A stretch of 64,000 nucleotides of DNA from Billgrantia aerodenitrificans. Its GTDB lineage: Bacteria; Pseudomonadota; Gammaproteobacteria; Pseudomonadales; Halomonadaceae. Of the stretch, positions 26,532 through 36,323 are shown piece after piece. Location: positions 248,001 to 312,000 of the forward strand of contig NZ_JABFTV010000004.1 of NCBI RefSeq assembly GCF_021404405.1. Direction: 5' to 3'. The notes beneath the pieces are model-generated. The model did not search any database. It saw only the letters and a program-made list of their open reading frames with translations, and was not told where the DNA came from. Made by a program: the position numbers and the translations under genes. The first letter of the stretch is position 1. Every line of letters starts with the position of its first letter.

Positions 26532-27167
26532 ATGTTTCGACGCCAGCTACTCGCCGCCGCCCTCGGCACTGCGCTTCTGATCGCCCCCTTCACCGTTGCC
26601 CAGGCCTGGGAGAGCGAAGTCGAGGCGCTCAAGCAGCGCTGGGAGCAGATCACCACACTGCGGGCGGAAGGACAGCGCCGCCATTCGCTGAAATCGCTGT
26701 CCGACGAAGCCGAGCGGCTGGTTCAGGCCAACCCCGGCGAGGCGCAGCCGCTGATCTGGTACGGCATCATCGAGGCTTCGCACGCCCGTGAGCGCAGTGG
26801 CCTGGGCGCGCTGGGCAGCGCGCGTTCCGCCCGCGATGCGCTGGAGCGTGCCATCGAGATCGACCCCCAGGGCGGCAACGGCTCGGCCTACGTCACCCTG
26901 GGCGCACTGTACGACCGTGCCCCGGGCCGCCCCGTGGGCTTCGGCAACAGCGCGACCGCCGAGCGCATGTTCCAGCGCGCGCTGCAGATTCGCCCCGACG
27001 GTATCGACGTCAACTACTACTACGCCACCTTCCTCGAGGACGAAGGCCGGCGGGACGAGGCGCGCGAGCATGCGCAGCGTGCCGTAGACGGCACAGCCCG
27101 CGAGGATCGTCAGGCCTCGGACGAGGCGCTGCGCGAGCAGGCCAGGGCGCTTCTTTCCCAGCTCTGA
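26532..27167 (+). CDS. Secreted TPR-like protein
   Basis: This 211-residue protein has a clear signal peptide (MFRRQLLAAALGTALLIAP, cleavage near AQA-WES at residues 24-25) and a helical mature part with TPR-like repeats, for example LERAIEIDPQGGNGSAYVTL (about 100-120) and ERMFQRALQIRPDGIDVNYY (about 140-160). AAGGAG eight bases upstream sets the ATG at 26532. A periplasmic scaffold role is plausible; the function is unknown. It is divergent from greB. Confidence 0.75.
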   Translation: MFRRQLLAAALGTALLIAPFTVAQAWESEVEALKQRWEQITTLRAEGQRRHSLKSLSDEAERLVQANPGEAQPLIWYGIIEASHARERSGLGALGSARSARDALERAIEIDPQGGNGSAYVTLGALYDRAPGRPVGFGNSATAERMFQRALQIRPDGIDVNYYYATFLEDEGRRDEAREHAQRAVDGTAREDRQASDEALREQARALLSQL

Positions 27168-27296
27168 TTCCCATCGCTTCGAGTCCGACACCCGCCATGC
27201 GCTTCGACTGCGAAGCGCATGGCGTCGGCAGGCACCGCTTGGCATTCCCGGCTCCGCTCACGATAATGGTCGCCATTCGCAGACTCGGAGGCCTGC

Positions 27297-27941
27297 ATGA
27301 CCGACAATCACGATAGCGGCCGGGATGCCGCCCGCCTGCCCGCCTTCAGCGGTGCCGATGTCGAGCTGATCGAGCGTCGCTGCCTGCATCGGGGCTTCTT
27401 CCGGCTCGACGAGGTGCACTTGCGTCATCGCCTGTTCGAGGGCGGCTGGAGCCGTGAGATGACGCGTGAAGTGCACGTGCGGCACGATGCCGTGGGCGTG
27501 CTGCTCTACGACGTCGAGCGCGATTGCGTGGCACTGGTGGAGCAGATCCGCGCCGGTGCATTGGGCGATCCGGAATCGCCGTGGAAGCTCGAAATCGTCG
27601 CCGGGCTGGTCGAAGCGGGCGAGAGCGCTGCCGAAGTGGCACGCCGCGAGGCCATGGAGGAAGCCGGCTGCACGGTCGATGAGCTGATCGAGCTGCACAC
27701 CTACTATCCCAGTCCCGGTGCCTGCACGGAGCGGGTCACGCTGTTCTGTGGCTTGGTCGACTGCGAAGGGCTGGGCGGTGTGCACGGCCTGGACGAGGAA
27801 CATGAAGACATCCGCGTCCACGTGTTACCGTTTACTCGGGCCTGGGAACTCTTGCAGGCCGGAAGACTCGACAATGCCATGTGCCTGGTTGCCTTCTACT
27901 GGTTGGCGGCCGAACGGGCATCTCTACGAGCAAGGGGGTAG
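27297..27941 (+). CDS. nudF: ADP-ribose pyrophosphatase NudF
   Basis: The 214-residue protein contains a complete Nudix box, GLVEAGESAAEVARREAMEE followed by AGC (about residues 102-124), which binds the catalytic metal ions, and the ADP-ribose pyrophosphatase tail with YYPSPGACTERVTLFCG. It splits ADP-ribose to AMP and ribose 5-phosphate. It is first in a nudF-yqiB-cpdA run that matches the order in E. coli. A GTG start for the next gene follows one base after the stop. Confidence 0.9.
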   Translation: MTDNHDSGRDAARLPAFSGADVELIERRCLHRGFFRLDEVHLRHRLFEGGWSREMTREVHVRHDAVGVLLYDVERDCVALVEQIRAGALGDPESPWKLEIVAGLVEAGESAAEVARREAMEEAGCTVDELIELHTYYPSPGACTERVTLFCGLVDCEGLGGVHGLDEEHEDIRVHVLPFTRAWELLQAGRLDNAMCLVAFYWLAAERASLRARG

Positions 27942-27942
27942 C

Positions 27943-28392
27943 GTGGCGAGAACCGCCTATGTCACCGATCTGAAAGGCCTGCAGGGCGAATGCAGCGCCA
28001 ACTACCTGCGCCTGACCCGGCTGCTGGGTGACCTTGGCGCGGGCGAGACGCGCGAACTGGAGCTGACCGGCCAGCGCGGCCGCTTCGGCACCCTGTGGCT
28101 GTCGGTGCTCGAGCTGGCGCCCTATACCACCATTGCCCGGGTCAGCCAGAGCAGCCTGATGGATGGCGTCATCGAGCCGCCACGCATGCGGGTGCACCTC
28201 TATCACGACGTGCGCATGGCCGAAGTCACCGACTTCCAGCGCGAGCGCCATTTCAACGGTCGCTATCGCTATCCCAACGTGCGCATGTACCAACCCGACG
28301 AGAAGCTGCAGCTCAACCGCTTTCTCGGTGAGTGGCTGGCCCACGGCCTGGAGCACGGCCATCCCACCAATCTGACGGAACTGCCGGGATGA
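27943..28392 (+). CDS. yqiB: DUF1249 family protein YqiB
   Basis: A 149-residue protein of the DUF1249 family, recognised by NYLRLTRLLGDL near the start, MRVHLYHDVRMAEVTDFQ in the middle and RYRYPNVRMYQPDEKLQLN near the end. The GTG start at 27943 is one base beyond the nudF stop and the stop overlaps the cpdA ATG (ATGA). The biochemical function is unknown, but the order nudF-yqiB-cpdA is conserved in gammaproteobacteria. Confidence 0.85.
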   Translation: MARTAYVTDLKGLQGECSANYLRLTRLLGDLGAGETRELELTGQRGRFGTLWLSVLELAPYTTIARVSQSSLMDGVIEPPRMRVHLYHDVRMAEVTDFQRERHFNGRYRYPNVRMYQPDEKLQLNRFLGEWLAHGLEHGHPTNLTELPG

Positions 28393-29126
28393 CACGCCTG
28401 GTACAGCTCACCGATTGCCACTTGCATGCCGATCCCCACGCCCGCTCCCGCGCCGGCTTTCCGCTGCGCCAGCTCGAAGCCGTGGTGGAAGCGATTCGGA
28501 CCGAGCGTCCGGATATCGTCATCGTAAGTGGCGACATCAGCCAGGATGAGACTGCAGCCTCCTACGAACATGCCCATCGCGTTCTATCGACGCTGGAGTG
28601 TCCCTGGTTCTGGCTGGGTGGCAATCACGACCGCCAGGAGCTGATGAAGGACCTCAAGGCCATTCACGATGACATCGATCTGGGCGATTGGCGGTTCGTG
28701 GTCGCCGATACCTGCGTCAAGGGTCATGCTCACGGTGAGCTGGGGCAGGAGCGGATCGGTCAATTGGTCGAGCGGCTGGCGGAAGAAGAGCGCCCCACGC
28801 TGCTGGTCATGCACCATCCGCCGCTTGCTGTCGGTTCGGCCTGGCTCGACGGGATCGGACTCAAGGACAGCGATGCCCTGTGGCAGGCCTTGCTGCCCTT
28901 TCCGCAGGTCAAGGCCATTCTCTGCGGGCACGTGCACCAGGCCTTCGTCGGTCGGCAGCCGCTAGAGCAGGGCGAGGTGACGGTCTATGGTTGTCCCTCC
29001 ACCACCGACCAGTTCCTGGCCGGCTCTGACGACTTCGCCATCGACGAGGCATCACGCCCGGGCTATCGGGTGTTCGACATCCACGGCGACGAGTGGCTGA
29101 CTTGGATCGAGCGCGTCGATATCTAA
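28389..29126 (+). CDS. cpdA: 3',5'-cyclic AMP phosphodiesterase CpdA
   Basis: The 245-residue metallophosphoesterase has all class III motifs: DCHLHAD (about residue 9), GDISQDE (about 47), GGNHDRQE (about 76), MHHPP (about 143) and CGHVHQAF (about 180), which bind two metal ions. CpdA hydrolyses cAMP and lowers the signal for CRP. Its ATG overlaps the yqiB stop (ATGA), so the three genes form a coupled operon. Confidence 0.9.
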   Translation: MTRLVQLTDCHLHADPHARSRAGFPLRQLEAVVEAIRTERPDIVIVSGDISQDETAASYEHAHRVLSTLECPWFWLGGNHDRQELMKDLKAIHDDIDLGDWRFVVADTCVKGHAHGELGQERIGQLVERLAEEERPTLLVMHHPPLAVGSAWLDGIGLKDSDALWQALLPFPQVKAILCGHVHQAFVGRQPLEQGEVTVYGCPSTTDQFLAGSDDFAIDEASRPGYRVFDIHGDEWLTWIERVDI

Positions 29127-29246
29127 AGCTTCGATTCGTTTTTGATCTAAAAAGATAGGTAATCATTCTTTTACGTTATTATCGACCCGGCGTTACCCTG
29201 TCCGCATGATTCTTACTGCCCATCGTCATGCGAGGTACCCGGGCCG

Positions 29247-30215
29247 ATGACCAGTCTCAAAGCTCCCGAGCAACAGCCGGTATCCCAGGCGGCCGACAAG
29301 AGCGTCGTGTCGCCACGCCGGCTGACCCACCTGCAGCAACTGGAAGCCGAGTCGATCCACATCATCCGCGAGGTGGCCGCCGAGTTCCGCAACCCGGTAA
29401 TGCTCTATTCCATCGGCAAGGACTCCTCGGTGATGCTGCATCTGGCGCGCAAGGCCTTCTTCCCCGGGCCGCCGCCGTTCCCGCTGATGCACATCAACAC
29501 CACCTGGAAGTTCCGCGAGATGATCGCCTTCCGCGACCGCATGGCCGGTGAGGTGGGCATGGAGCTGATCGAGCACATCAACGAAGAGGGACGGGCTGCC
29601 GGCATCAACCCCTTCGATCACGGCTCCAGCGGTTACACCGACGTGATGAAGACCCAGGGGCTGAAGCAGGCGCTGGACAAGTACGGTTTCGATGCCGCCT
29701 TCGGCGGTGCTCGCCGCGACGAAGAGGCCAGCCGCGCCAAGGAGCGGGTCTTCTCCTTCCGCGACAAGTTCCATCGCTGGGACCCCAAGAGCCAGCGTCC
29801 CGAGCTGTGGAACCTGTACAACGCCCGGGTCAACAAGGGCGAATCGATCCGCGCCTTCCCGCTCTCCAACTGGACCGAGCTGGATATCTGGCAGTACATC
29901 TACCTCGAGCAGATCCCCATCGTGCCGCTCTACTACGCCGCCCCGCGTCCGGTGGTGGAGCGCGACGGCATGCTGGTGATGGTCGACGACGAGCGCCTGC
30001 CGCTGGCCCCTGGCGAAGTACCGGAGGAGAAGTGGGTGCGCTTCCGTACCCTGGGCTGCTACCCGCTGACCGGCGCGGTGGAATCCAAGGCCGACACGCT
30101 GCCCGAGATCATCCAGGAGATGCTGCTGACCCGCACCAGCGAGCGCAGCGGCCGGGCCATCGACCATGACCAGGCGGGCTCGATGGAGAAGAAGAAGCGC
30201 GAGGGCTATTTCTGA
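29247..30215 (+). CDS. cysD: Sulfate adenylyltransferase subunit 2 CysD
   Basis: A 322-residue PP-loop enzyme: [18 protein letters not shown] (about residue 51) is the ATP pyrophosphatase loop, followed by [20 protein letters not shown] (about 150), and it ends EKKKREGYF. With CysN it makes adenosine 5'-phosphosulfate in sulfate assimilation. Its stop overlaps the cysN ATG by one base (TGATG). The 120 bases upstream hold an AT-rich stretch that could be the promoter; no CysB site was assigned. Confidence 0.94.
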   Translation: MTSLKAPEQQPVSQAADKSVVSPRRLTHLQQLEAESIHIIREVAAEFRNPVMLYSIGKDSSVMLHLARKAFFPGPPPFPLMHINTTWKFREMIAFRDRMAGEVGMELIEHINEEGRAAGINPFDHGSSGYTDVMKTQGLKQALDKYGFDAAFGGARRDEEASRAKERVFSFRDKFHRWDPKSQRPELWNLYNARVNKGESIRAFPLSNWTELDIWQYIYLEQIPIVPLYYAAPRPVVERDGMLVMVDDERLPLAPGEVPEEKWVRFRTLGCYPLTGAVESKADTLPEIIQEMLLTRTSERSGRAIDHDQAGSMEKKKREGYF

Positions 30216-31654
30216 TGGCACATCAATCGACACTGATCGCCGACAACATCGAGCAGTACCTGCACGAGCACGAGAACAAGGACCTGCTGCGCTTCATTAC
30301 CTGCGGCAGCGTCGACGACGGCAAGTCGACCCTGATCGGTCGGCTGTTGCACGACTCCAAGATGATCTTCGACGATCACCTGGCGGCGTTGACCCGCGAC
30401 TCCAAGAAGAGCGGCACCACCGGCGATGCCGTGGACCTGGCGCTGCTGGTCGACGGTCTGCAGTCGGAGCGCGAGCAGGGCATCACCATCGACGTGGCCT
30501 ACCGCTTCTTCTCCACTGACAAGCGCAAGTTCATCATCGCCGACACCCCGGGGCACGAGCAGTACACCCGCAACATGGCCACCGGCGCCTCCACCGCCAA
30601 CCTGGCGATCATCCTGATCGACGCCCGTTACGGCGTGCAGACCCAGACCCGGCGTCACAGTTTCATCGCCGACCTGCTGGGCATCAAGCACCTGGTCATC
30701 GCGGTGAACAAGATGGACCTGGTGGGCTTCGACGAGGCGCGCTTCGACGAGATCGTCGCCGACTACCGGCGCTTCGCCGAGCAGCTCTCGGTCAACGACC
30801 TGCGCTTCGTGCCGATGTCGGCGCTGGAAGGCGACAACGTGGTCAACCGCAGCGACCGCACGCCCTGGTACCGGGTCGCGGGCGAACAGGGACCGGCACT
30901 GCTGGAGCTGCTGGAAAGTGTCGAGGTCAGCCGCGACCGCAACCTCACCGATCTGCGCTTCCCGGTACAGTACGTCAATCGCCCCAATCTCGACTTCCGC
31001 GGCTATGCCGGCACCCTGGAAGCCGGTGTGCTGCGCCCGGGGCAGGCGATCAAGGCGCTGCCTTCGGGCAAGACCAGTCGGGTCGAGCGTGTGGTGACCT
31101 TCGATGGCGATCTGGACGCAGCGTGGCCGGGTCAGGCGGTGACCGTCACCCTGGAGGACGAGATCGACATCTCCCGCGGCGACTGGATCGTCGCCGAGGA
31201 CGCCGAGGTCACGCTGACCAACGCCTTCGATGCCGACATCGTCTGGATGCACGAGCAGCCGCTGACGCCGGGCCGGCAGTATGACATTCGTCTGGCCGGC
31301 CGCTCGGTGGCCGGTCGTGTGGAAGCCATTCACCATCAGGTGGACGTCAACACTCTGGAGCGTCACGCTGCCGACCGGCTCGAACTCAATGCCATCGCTC
31401 GCTGCCGGGTCGAGCTGACTGCGGAGGTGCCACTCGACAGCTACGACCAGAGCCCGGGCACCGGCAGCTTCATCGTCATCGACCGGCTCTCCAACATCAC
31501 CGTCGGCGCGGGCATGGTGCGAAGTACTGCCGAGGCGGGGGGAGGCAGCGGTCATCAGGTGGATTGGGCCGCCTTCGAGCTCGAGCTCAATGCGCTGGTG
31601 CGCCGCCACTTCCCGCACTGGGAGGCGAAGGACGTGCGTGACCTGCTGCGTTGA
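30215..31654 (+). CDS. cysN: Sulfate adenylyltransferase subunit 1 CysN
   Basis: A 479-residue EF-Tu-like GTPase with G1 [14 protein letters not shown] (about residue 29), G3 [12 protein letters not shown] (about 109) and G4 NKMDL (about 166), then two beta-barrel domains. It couples GTP hydrolysis to CysD-driven sulfate activation. The length matches CysN without a fused CysC kinase, so APS kinase must be encoded elsewhere. Confidence 0.94.
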   Translation: MAHQSTLIADNIEQYLHEHENKDLLRFITCGSVDDGKSTLIGRLLHDSKMIFDDHLAALTRDSKKSGTTGDAVDLALLVDGLQSEREQGITIDVAYRFFSTDKRKFIIADTPGHEQYTRNMATGASTANLAIILIDARYGVQTQTRRHSFIADLLGIKHLVIAVNKMDLVGFDEARFDEIVADYRRFAEQLSVNDLRFVPMSALEGDNVVNRSDRTPWYRVAGEQGPALLELLESVEVSRDRNLTDLRFPVQYVNRPNLDFRGYAGTLEAGVLRPGQAIKALPSGKTSRVERVVTFDGDLDAAWPGQAVTVTLEDEIDISRGDWIVAEDAEVTLTNAFDADIVWMHEQPLTPGRQYDIRLAGRSVAGRVEAIHHQVDVNTLERHAADRLELNAIARCRVELTAEVPLDSYDQSPGTGSFIVIDRLSNITVGAGMVRSTAEAGGGSGHQVDWAAFELELNALVRRHFPHWEAKDVRDLLR

Positions 31655-31714
31655 CCGAGCGTAACTAAGCAATACATAGGCGGTTGATTCTGCTGAAACA
31701 TCCTCCACACTATA

Positions 31715-31744
31715 GACAGGGTCCGGCGTAAGCCGGACCCTGTC
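31715..31744 (+). terminator. 13-bp perfect hairpin downstream of cysDN
   Basis: GACAGGGTCCGGC and its exact complement enclose a GTAA tetraloop. It lies 60 bases after cysN and 63 before the next gene. Only a short TTT follows, so it could be a terminator or a leader hairpin. Confidence 0.6.
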
Positions 31745-31807
31745 GAGTTTCAGGGAGGAAACGATGACGTATTGCCAGGATCGGCTGTGGTTGATTCGGA
31801 GGGGCCC

Positions 31808-32890
31808 ATGAGCGGTTTTCTCCGGCGTCTGCTGCACATCGCTGCCCGCCCCATGCGGCGCGACCGCGGGCAGGGTGGCTACGTGGTGCACCCCTATCGT
31901 GGTTATGGCTCACGGCATGAGGTGCTGCTGATGGGCCGGGTGTTTCGTCAGGCCGCGCTGGGTGACGTGATACCTCGCTACGGCGTACTGCGCGATCTGG
32001 CCGATGTGATTCGGCGAGTCTTTCGCCGCGGCCTGCCGCAGGTCACCGTCGAGGTCACCCTGGGGGACAACGTCACCACCGTGTCCACCGACCGTGACGG
32101 CTACTTCGACGTACTCCTGCCTATCGAGCACCCCCTGCCCCAAGACAGCGCCTGGCACCATGCGGAACTGCACGTGGTGTTGCCGGGGGTGGAGCCGGTG
32201 CAATCGTTCACCGAGGTGTACATTCCGCCGGCTGAAGCCGACCTGCTGGTGATCAGCGACATCGACGACACGGTGATGTACACCGGGGTGGCCAACAAGC
32301 TGCGCATGTTGCACCGTCTGTTCGTCAAGCAGGCCCATCAGCGCATGGCCTTTCCCGGCGTGGCGGCGTTCTATCAGGCGCTGCACGTGGGCCGTAGCGG
32401 CAAGGCTAAAAGGCCGATTCTCTACGTGTCGCGCGGCCCCTGGAGCATCTACGAGATGCTCGAGGAGTTCTTCCAGCTCAACCGTATTCCCGTCGGGCCG
32501 ATACTGTTCCTGCGCGAGTGGGGCATCTCCTGGCGCAAACCCTGGCCGCGTCGCGCGGAAGACCACAAGTACGACCTGATCCAGCACATGCTGGAGATGC
32601 GCGATGAGCTGCCCTGCGTGCTGATCGGCGACAGCGGGCAGCACGACCCGGAAGTCTATGCGCGGATCGTGCACGAATACCCCGAACGCATTCGTGCGGT
32701 CTACATTCGCCGGGTCGAACGCAAGCCTGACCGTGAACGCGCCATTCATGCGCTGCGCGAAGAGATCCGTCATACCGGCTGTGATCTGGTGCTGGCCGAG
32801 GACAGCGCCACCATGGCCGAGCATGCCTGCGCTCAGGGGCTGATTGCCGAGGAGGGGCTTGAGCAGGTGCGCCGGACGTCGCAGTCTTAG
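31808..32890 (+). CDS. App1-type (DUF2183) phosphatase family protein
   Basis: A 360-residue protein whose centre and C-terminal half carry the DUF2183 signature: SDIDDTVMYTG (about residue 155), the DxDxT phosphatase nucleophile loop, then LYVSRGPWSIYEMLEEFF, HKYDLIQHMLEM and LIGDSGQHDPEVYARI. Yeast App1 is a phosphatidate phosphatase; bacterial members are probably lipid or related phosphatases but untested. The N-terminus is basic and may bind membranes. GGAGG near the ATG at 31808 selects this start over an upstream TTG. Confidence 0.8.
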   Translation: MSGFLRRLLHIAARPMRRDRGQGGYVVHPYRGYGSRHEVLLMGRVFRQAALGDVIPRYGVLRDLADVIRRVFRRGLPQVTVEVTLGDNVTTVSTDRDGYFDVLLPIEHPLPQDSAWHHAELHVVLPGVEPVQSFTEVYIPPAEADLLVISDIDDTVMYTGVANKLRMLHRLFVKQAHQRMAFPGVAAFYQALHVGRSGKAKRPILYVSRGPWSIYEMLEEFFQLNRIPVGPILFLREWGISWRKPWPRRAEDHKYDLIQHMLEMRDELPCVLIGDSGQHDPEVYARIVHEYPERIRAVYIRRVERKPDRERAIHALREEIRHTGCDLVLAEDSATMAEHACAQGLIAEEGLEQVRRTSQS

Positions 32891-33070
32891 GTTGTACTCA
32901 GGGACTGATCTGGCGCTGTCCTGGGCGCTACTACATCGCTTTGGTGGGTTACAAATCCGTTATTCTGTGTGTCGATTTCTTGCGTATTTCGCTCCTACCC
33001 TGCGCCTGATGCAAGGGCCTCGTTTAAATCTCGTTGAGGCCCGCGCCCTTCATCACCCGAGGTATCCAGC

Positions 33071-33553
33071 ATGACCACAATCGTATGGGATGGAACGACG
33101 CTTGCGACGGATTCGCTGATCAGTGTCAACGGCTCGACTTACAACCATGCGCAGAAGCTGTTCCAGCTCGACAACGGCGAGTGGGTTGCCTTCGCCGGCG
33201 AGCAGCAGGAGTGGTGGGAAGTGCTGGAATGGCTCCAGGCCGGGGCGCCGCGTAACGACAAGCCGAACGTCAGCCGGGTCGAGATGATCATCGCCGGCCC
33301 CGAGGGTGTCTTCGAGATGTTCAACAAGCTGGTACGCATTCCCGTCAATGGCCCCGTCGCCTACGGCACCGGCTGGAAGTGGGCGCTGGCTGCCATCGAC
33401 CACGGCAAGAGCGCCGTCGAGGCGGTGCAGTACGCCATCGGCCGCGATCACGACAGCGGTGGTGAGGTACAGTCGGTCACGCCCAGGGTCAAGGCCTCGG
33501 TGGCCTTCGACGCCCTGATGCGCGACGTCGAAGCGACCCCCGTCACGACCTGA
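33071..33553 (+). CDS. Orphan HslV/proteasome-like Ntn-hydrolase
   Basis: The 160-residue protein begins MTTIVWDGTTLATDS and continues AQKLFQLDNGEWVAFAGE, the layout of the HslV/proteasome beta-subunit fold, with Thr2 placed as the N-terminal nucleophile once Met1 is removed. True HslV is followed by the HslU ATPase; none is present here. Similar orphan proteins occur in phages and bacteria with no defined role. A strong terminator follows immediately. The fold call is fair; protease activity is unproven. Confidence 0.65.
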   Translation: MTTIVWDGTTLATDSLISVNGSTYNHAQKLFQLDNGEWVAFAGEQQEWWEVLEWLQAGAPRNDKPNVSRVEMIIAGPEGVFEMFNKLVRIPVNGPVAYGTGWKWALAAIDHGKSAVEAVQYAIGRDHDSGGEVQSVTPRVKASVAFDALMRDVEATPVTT

Positions 33554-33569
33554 AGCGCTGTTTTGCATA

Positions 33570-33598
33570 CGCCGCCCCGGCCCTTGGCCGGGGCGGCG
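33570..33598. terminator. Strong GC hairpin between convergent genes
   Basis: CGCCGCCCCGGCC pairs perfectly with GGCCGGGGCGGCG over a 3-nt loop (13 bp). It sits between the HslV-like gene and the end of the haem operon and probably ends transcription from both sides, though T-runs are weak. Confidence 0.7.
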
Positions 33599-33622
33599 GC
33601 GTTTGGGCGATGGCGATTGAGT

Positions 33623-34384
33623 TCAGGGCGCCAGCAGTACCAGCGGTGAGCCATCGTCCTGACGGCTACCCACCGTCAGCTCGGCTTCGAAGACCCGGGC
33701 CAGAGTGCGACCGTCTAGCACTTCGGCCGGCGTGCCCGCGGCAATGCGGTGGCCGCGCTCCAGCAGCCAGACGCGATGGGCATAGCGCGCCGCCAGGTTG
33801 AGATCGTGCAGCACGCAGGCGATGGCCAGTCGGTGTGCCTGTGCCAGGTGGCGCAGCAGACGCATGAGGCGTTGCTGCTGGCCGATGTCCAGGGCGCTGG
33901 TGGGCTCGTCCAGCAGCAACACCTGGCCCGGTTCGGTCTGCTCGCTGCGTCCCAGGCCCAACTGGCACAGAGCACGGGCGATCATCACCCGCTGGGCTTC
34001 ACCGCCCGAAAGGCTCATGGCGCCGCGTTCGGCCAGCGCTTCGAGGTCGAGCAGGGCCAGTACCGCGTCGATTTCCGACGCAGTGGCTGCGCTGCCCAAG
34101 GCCACCAGCTCACGCACCGGCCAGTCGAAGCCCAGGGTGAGGCTCTGGGCCACCAGCGCCCGGCGTCGGGCCAGGGCGGCGGGCTCCCAGCCCGACAGCG
34201 GCGTGTCGTCCAGACAGACGGAGCCACGCTCGGGGCGGCGAAAACCGGAAAGCAGCGACAGCAGGGTGCTCTTGCCGGCGCCGTTGGGCCCGACGATGGC
34301 GAGCAGCTCCCCCGGCTGCAGACTATCGCTGAACGGGGCGAGGGTGGGCGGTCGGGCGAAGCCGGCCTCGATCAGACTCAGCAT
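33623..34384 (-). CDS. hmuV: Haem ABC transporter ATP-binding protein HmuV
   Basis: The 253-residue ATPase has Walker A GPNGAGKST (about residue 33), signature LSGGEAQRVMIARAL (about 125), Walker B VLLLDEPTSALD (about 155) and the switch histidine in CVLHDLNLAARYA. It powers haem import by HmuTU. I start at 34384 where the ABC domain begins; upstream in-frame codons are hmuU sequence. It overlaps the hmuU end by seven bases and is the last gene of the operon. Confidence 0.9.
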   Translation of the reverse strand: MLSLIEAGFARPPTLAPFSDSLQPGELLAIVGPNGAGKSTLLSLLSGFRRPERGSVCLDDTPLSGWEPAALARRRALVAQSLTLGFDWPVRELVALGSAATASEIDAVLALLDLEALAERGAMSLSGGEAQRVMIARALCQLGLGRSEQTEPGQVLLLDEPTSALDIGQQQRLMRLLRHLAQAHRLAIACVLHDLNLAARYAHRVWLLERGHRIAAGTPAEVLDGRTLARVFEAELTVGSRQDDGSPLVLLAP

Positions 34385-35436
34385 CGCGCTCTCCGCTTCA
34401 GCAGCAGCCACAGGAAGTAGGGGCCACCCAGCAGACTGGTGAGCAGCCCTACCGGTACCTCGGCCGGACTCGCCAGGGTGCGAGCCAGGGTGTCGGCCAC
34501 GATCAGCAGCAGGGCGCCGCCCAGCATCGAGGCGGGCAGCAGCAGGCGATGCCCTGGCCCCAGCCATAGGCGCAGGCAGTGGGGCACCAGTAGACCGAGA
34601 AAGCCGATGATCCCGGCCAGCGCCACGCACAAGCCAACCCCCAACGCGGTGGCCACCACCACGTGGCGCTTGAGTCGCGGTGCATCGAGCCCGGCGCCGT
34701 GGGCGGTCAGCTCGCCGAGCTGCAGCAGGTCGAGCCCGCGGGCGCAGCGCAGCAGCCACCATAGCGCCGGTGGGATGCCTATCAGAGCACCAAGGGTGGC
34801 GCTCCATAGCGCGTGTGAGAGGCTGCCCATACCCCACAGACTGAGCTGGCGCAGCTGCTCGTCGCTGGCGATGAAGGCCATCACACCGCCCATGGCTCCC
34901 GCCAGGGTATTGATCGCCAGCCCCGCCAGCAGCAGGGTGAAAAGTGCCTCCTGGCCGTGCTGGCGCTGGCCCAGGGCGAACACCAGCACGCATACGCCGA
35001 GCGCACCGAGAAAGCCAGCCAGGAACTGTCCATAGAGCCCGAGACTGCTGCCGGCACCGCCCAACAGTACGATCCACAGCGCCACGGCCAGGCCGGCGCC
35101 ACTGGCCAGGCCCAGCAGGGTAGGGTCAGCCAGCGGGTTGCGAAACAGTCCCTGCATGGCCGCGCCGCTGCCGGCCAGCATGGCGCCGACCAGCGCCGCC
35201 AGCAGCAGCCGTGGCAGGCGCAGTTGCCACCATACCTGCCAGGCCAGCGGGCTGGGCCACTCGCCGAGCAGTACCCGGGGCGAGAGCCCGACGCTGCCGC
35301 TCATCGCCGCCACCAGCAGCGCCGCCAGTACCGCCAGGCCCAGCAGGGCGAGCACCTGACCGGGCGAGCGAGGCTGCTTTCGCCGCCCTTCCACCCGGCG
35401 TCGCCAGGGTCCGGCCAAGGGCAGGGTGCGACTCAT
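34378..35436 (-). CDS. hmuU: Haem ABC transporter permease HmuU
   Basis: A 352-residue FecCD-type permease with about nine or ten membrane segments and the characteristic RLPRLLLAALVGAMLAGSGA, MQGLFRNPLADPTLLG and LVPHCLRLWLGPGHR motifs, the last contacting the ATPase. The ATG at 35436 overlaps the hmuT stop (ATGA). It forms the inner-membrane channel for haem with HmuV and HmuT. Confidence 0.9.
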   Translation of the reverse strand: MSRTLPLAGPWRRRVEGRRKQPRSPGQVLALLGLAVLAALLVAAMSGSVGLSPRVLLGEWPSPLAWQVWWQLRLPRLLLAALVGAMLAGSGAAMQGLFRNPLADPTLLGLASGAGLAVALWIVLLGGAGSSLGLYGQFLAGFLGALGVCVLVFALGQRQHGQEALFTLLLAGLAINTLAGAMGGVMAFIASDEQLRQLSLWGMGSLSHALWSATLGALIGIPPALWWLLRCARGLDLLQLGELTAHGAGLDAPRLKRHVVVATALGVGLCVALAGIIGFLGLLVPHCLRLWLGPGHRLLLPASMLGGALLLIVADTLARTLASPAEVPVGLLTSLLGGPYFLWLLLKRRARC

Positions 35437-36323
35437 GACGCTACTTCCCCGCAGGCGGCCCCGGCGCGCTCTTGTTCTCCATGAAGCACCTCGTACAGCG
35501 CCATCAGTGCGGCAGGCGTACGCGGCCCGAAGCCGAGCAGTGCCTGATCGTCGCAGACGATGAGGCGTCGCTCGCGTCCGGCCGGGGTCATGGCCAGGCC
35601 GGGAAGCTGCCACAGCCTGGCCGCGCCGCCGATGCCCTCGAGTCCGCTGCGGGTCGCGATCACCACCTCGGGCGCCACGTCGACCAGGGCTTCCGCCCCC
35701 ACCGCCTTGTAGCCGTTGAAGCCGGTGAAGGCGTTGCGTCCCCCGGCCGCTTCGATCACGGCCTGACCGGCGGTGTCGCGTCCCGCTGCCATGGGCGTCA
35801 TGCCGCTGTGGCTGAGCAGGAACATCGCACTTGGTGGCGGTTCGGGCGCATCTTCACGCAGCTCGGCAAGCTGGGCGAGCTGTGCTTCGATGTCGGCGAC
35901 CAGCGCTTCGCCGTCGGCCGTGCGGCCGAGGGCATGTGCCACCGCAAGAATCTTGTCGGGCAGCGAGGCAAGATTGGCGCCTTGCTCGATGCGCACCACG
36001 TCGACGCCCACGGCTTCGAGCTGGGCCAGTACTTCCCGCGGCCCGGCCGCGGCGGCAACGATCAAGCGCTGTGGAGCGAGCGACAGGATGCCTTCCGCTG
36101 CCAACTGCCGCAGGTAGCCTACCGAGGGCAGTGCAGCCACGCTCTCGGGATACTGGCTGGTGTCGTCGCGTCCCACCACGCCTTCCAGTGCATCGAGGGC
36201 AGCGAGGATCTCAGCCACGTCGCTGCCGATCACTACGGTGCGCGGCGGTGCGGCAGACGCCTGCATGTGCCAAATGAGCAAAGCCAGGCTGGCCAGCCAC
36301 GGCAGCCAGGACGGTAACCTCAT
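35433..36323 (-). CDS. hmuT: Haem-binding periplasmic protein HmuT
   Basis: The 296-residue protein starts with a signal peptide (MRLPSWLPWLASLALLIWH, cleavage near ASAAPP) and has the PF01497 fold: RTVVIGSDVAEILAALDALE, then VVGRDDTSQYPE with the tyrosine that usually ligates haem in this family. It delivers haem to HmuUV. The ATG at 36323 overlaps the hmuS stop (ATGA); a longer frame upstream is hmuS sequence. Confidence 0.88.
   Translation of the reverse strand: MRLPSWLPWLASLALLIWHMQASAAPPRTVVIGSDVAEILAALDALEGVVGRDDTSQYPESVAALPSVGYLRQLAAEGILSLAPQRLIVAAAAGPREVLAQLEAVGVDVVRIEQGANLASLPDKILAVAHALGRTADGEALVADIEAQLAQLAELREDAPEPPPSAMFLLSHSGMTPMAAGRDTAGQAVIEAAGGRNAFTGFNGYKAVGAEALVDVAPEVVIATRSGLEGIGGAARLWQLPGLAMTPAGRERRLIVCDDQALLGFGPRTPAALMALYEVLHGEQERAGAACGEVAS

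Noticed and set aside
30206..31891. 561-codon minus-strand ORF opposite cysN
   Set aside because: cysN on the plus strand has complete GTPase motifs. The opposite frame is an antisense shadow, as is 29226-30233 opposite cysD.
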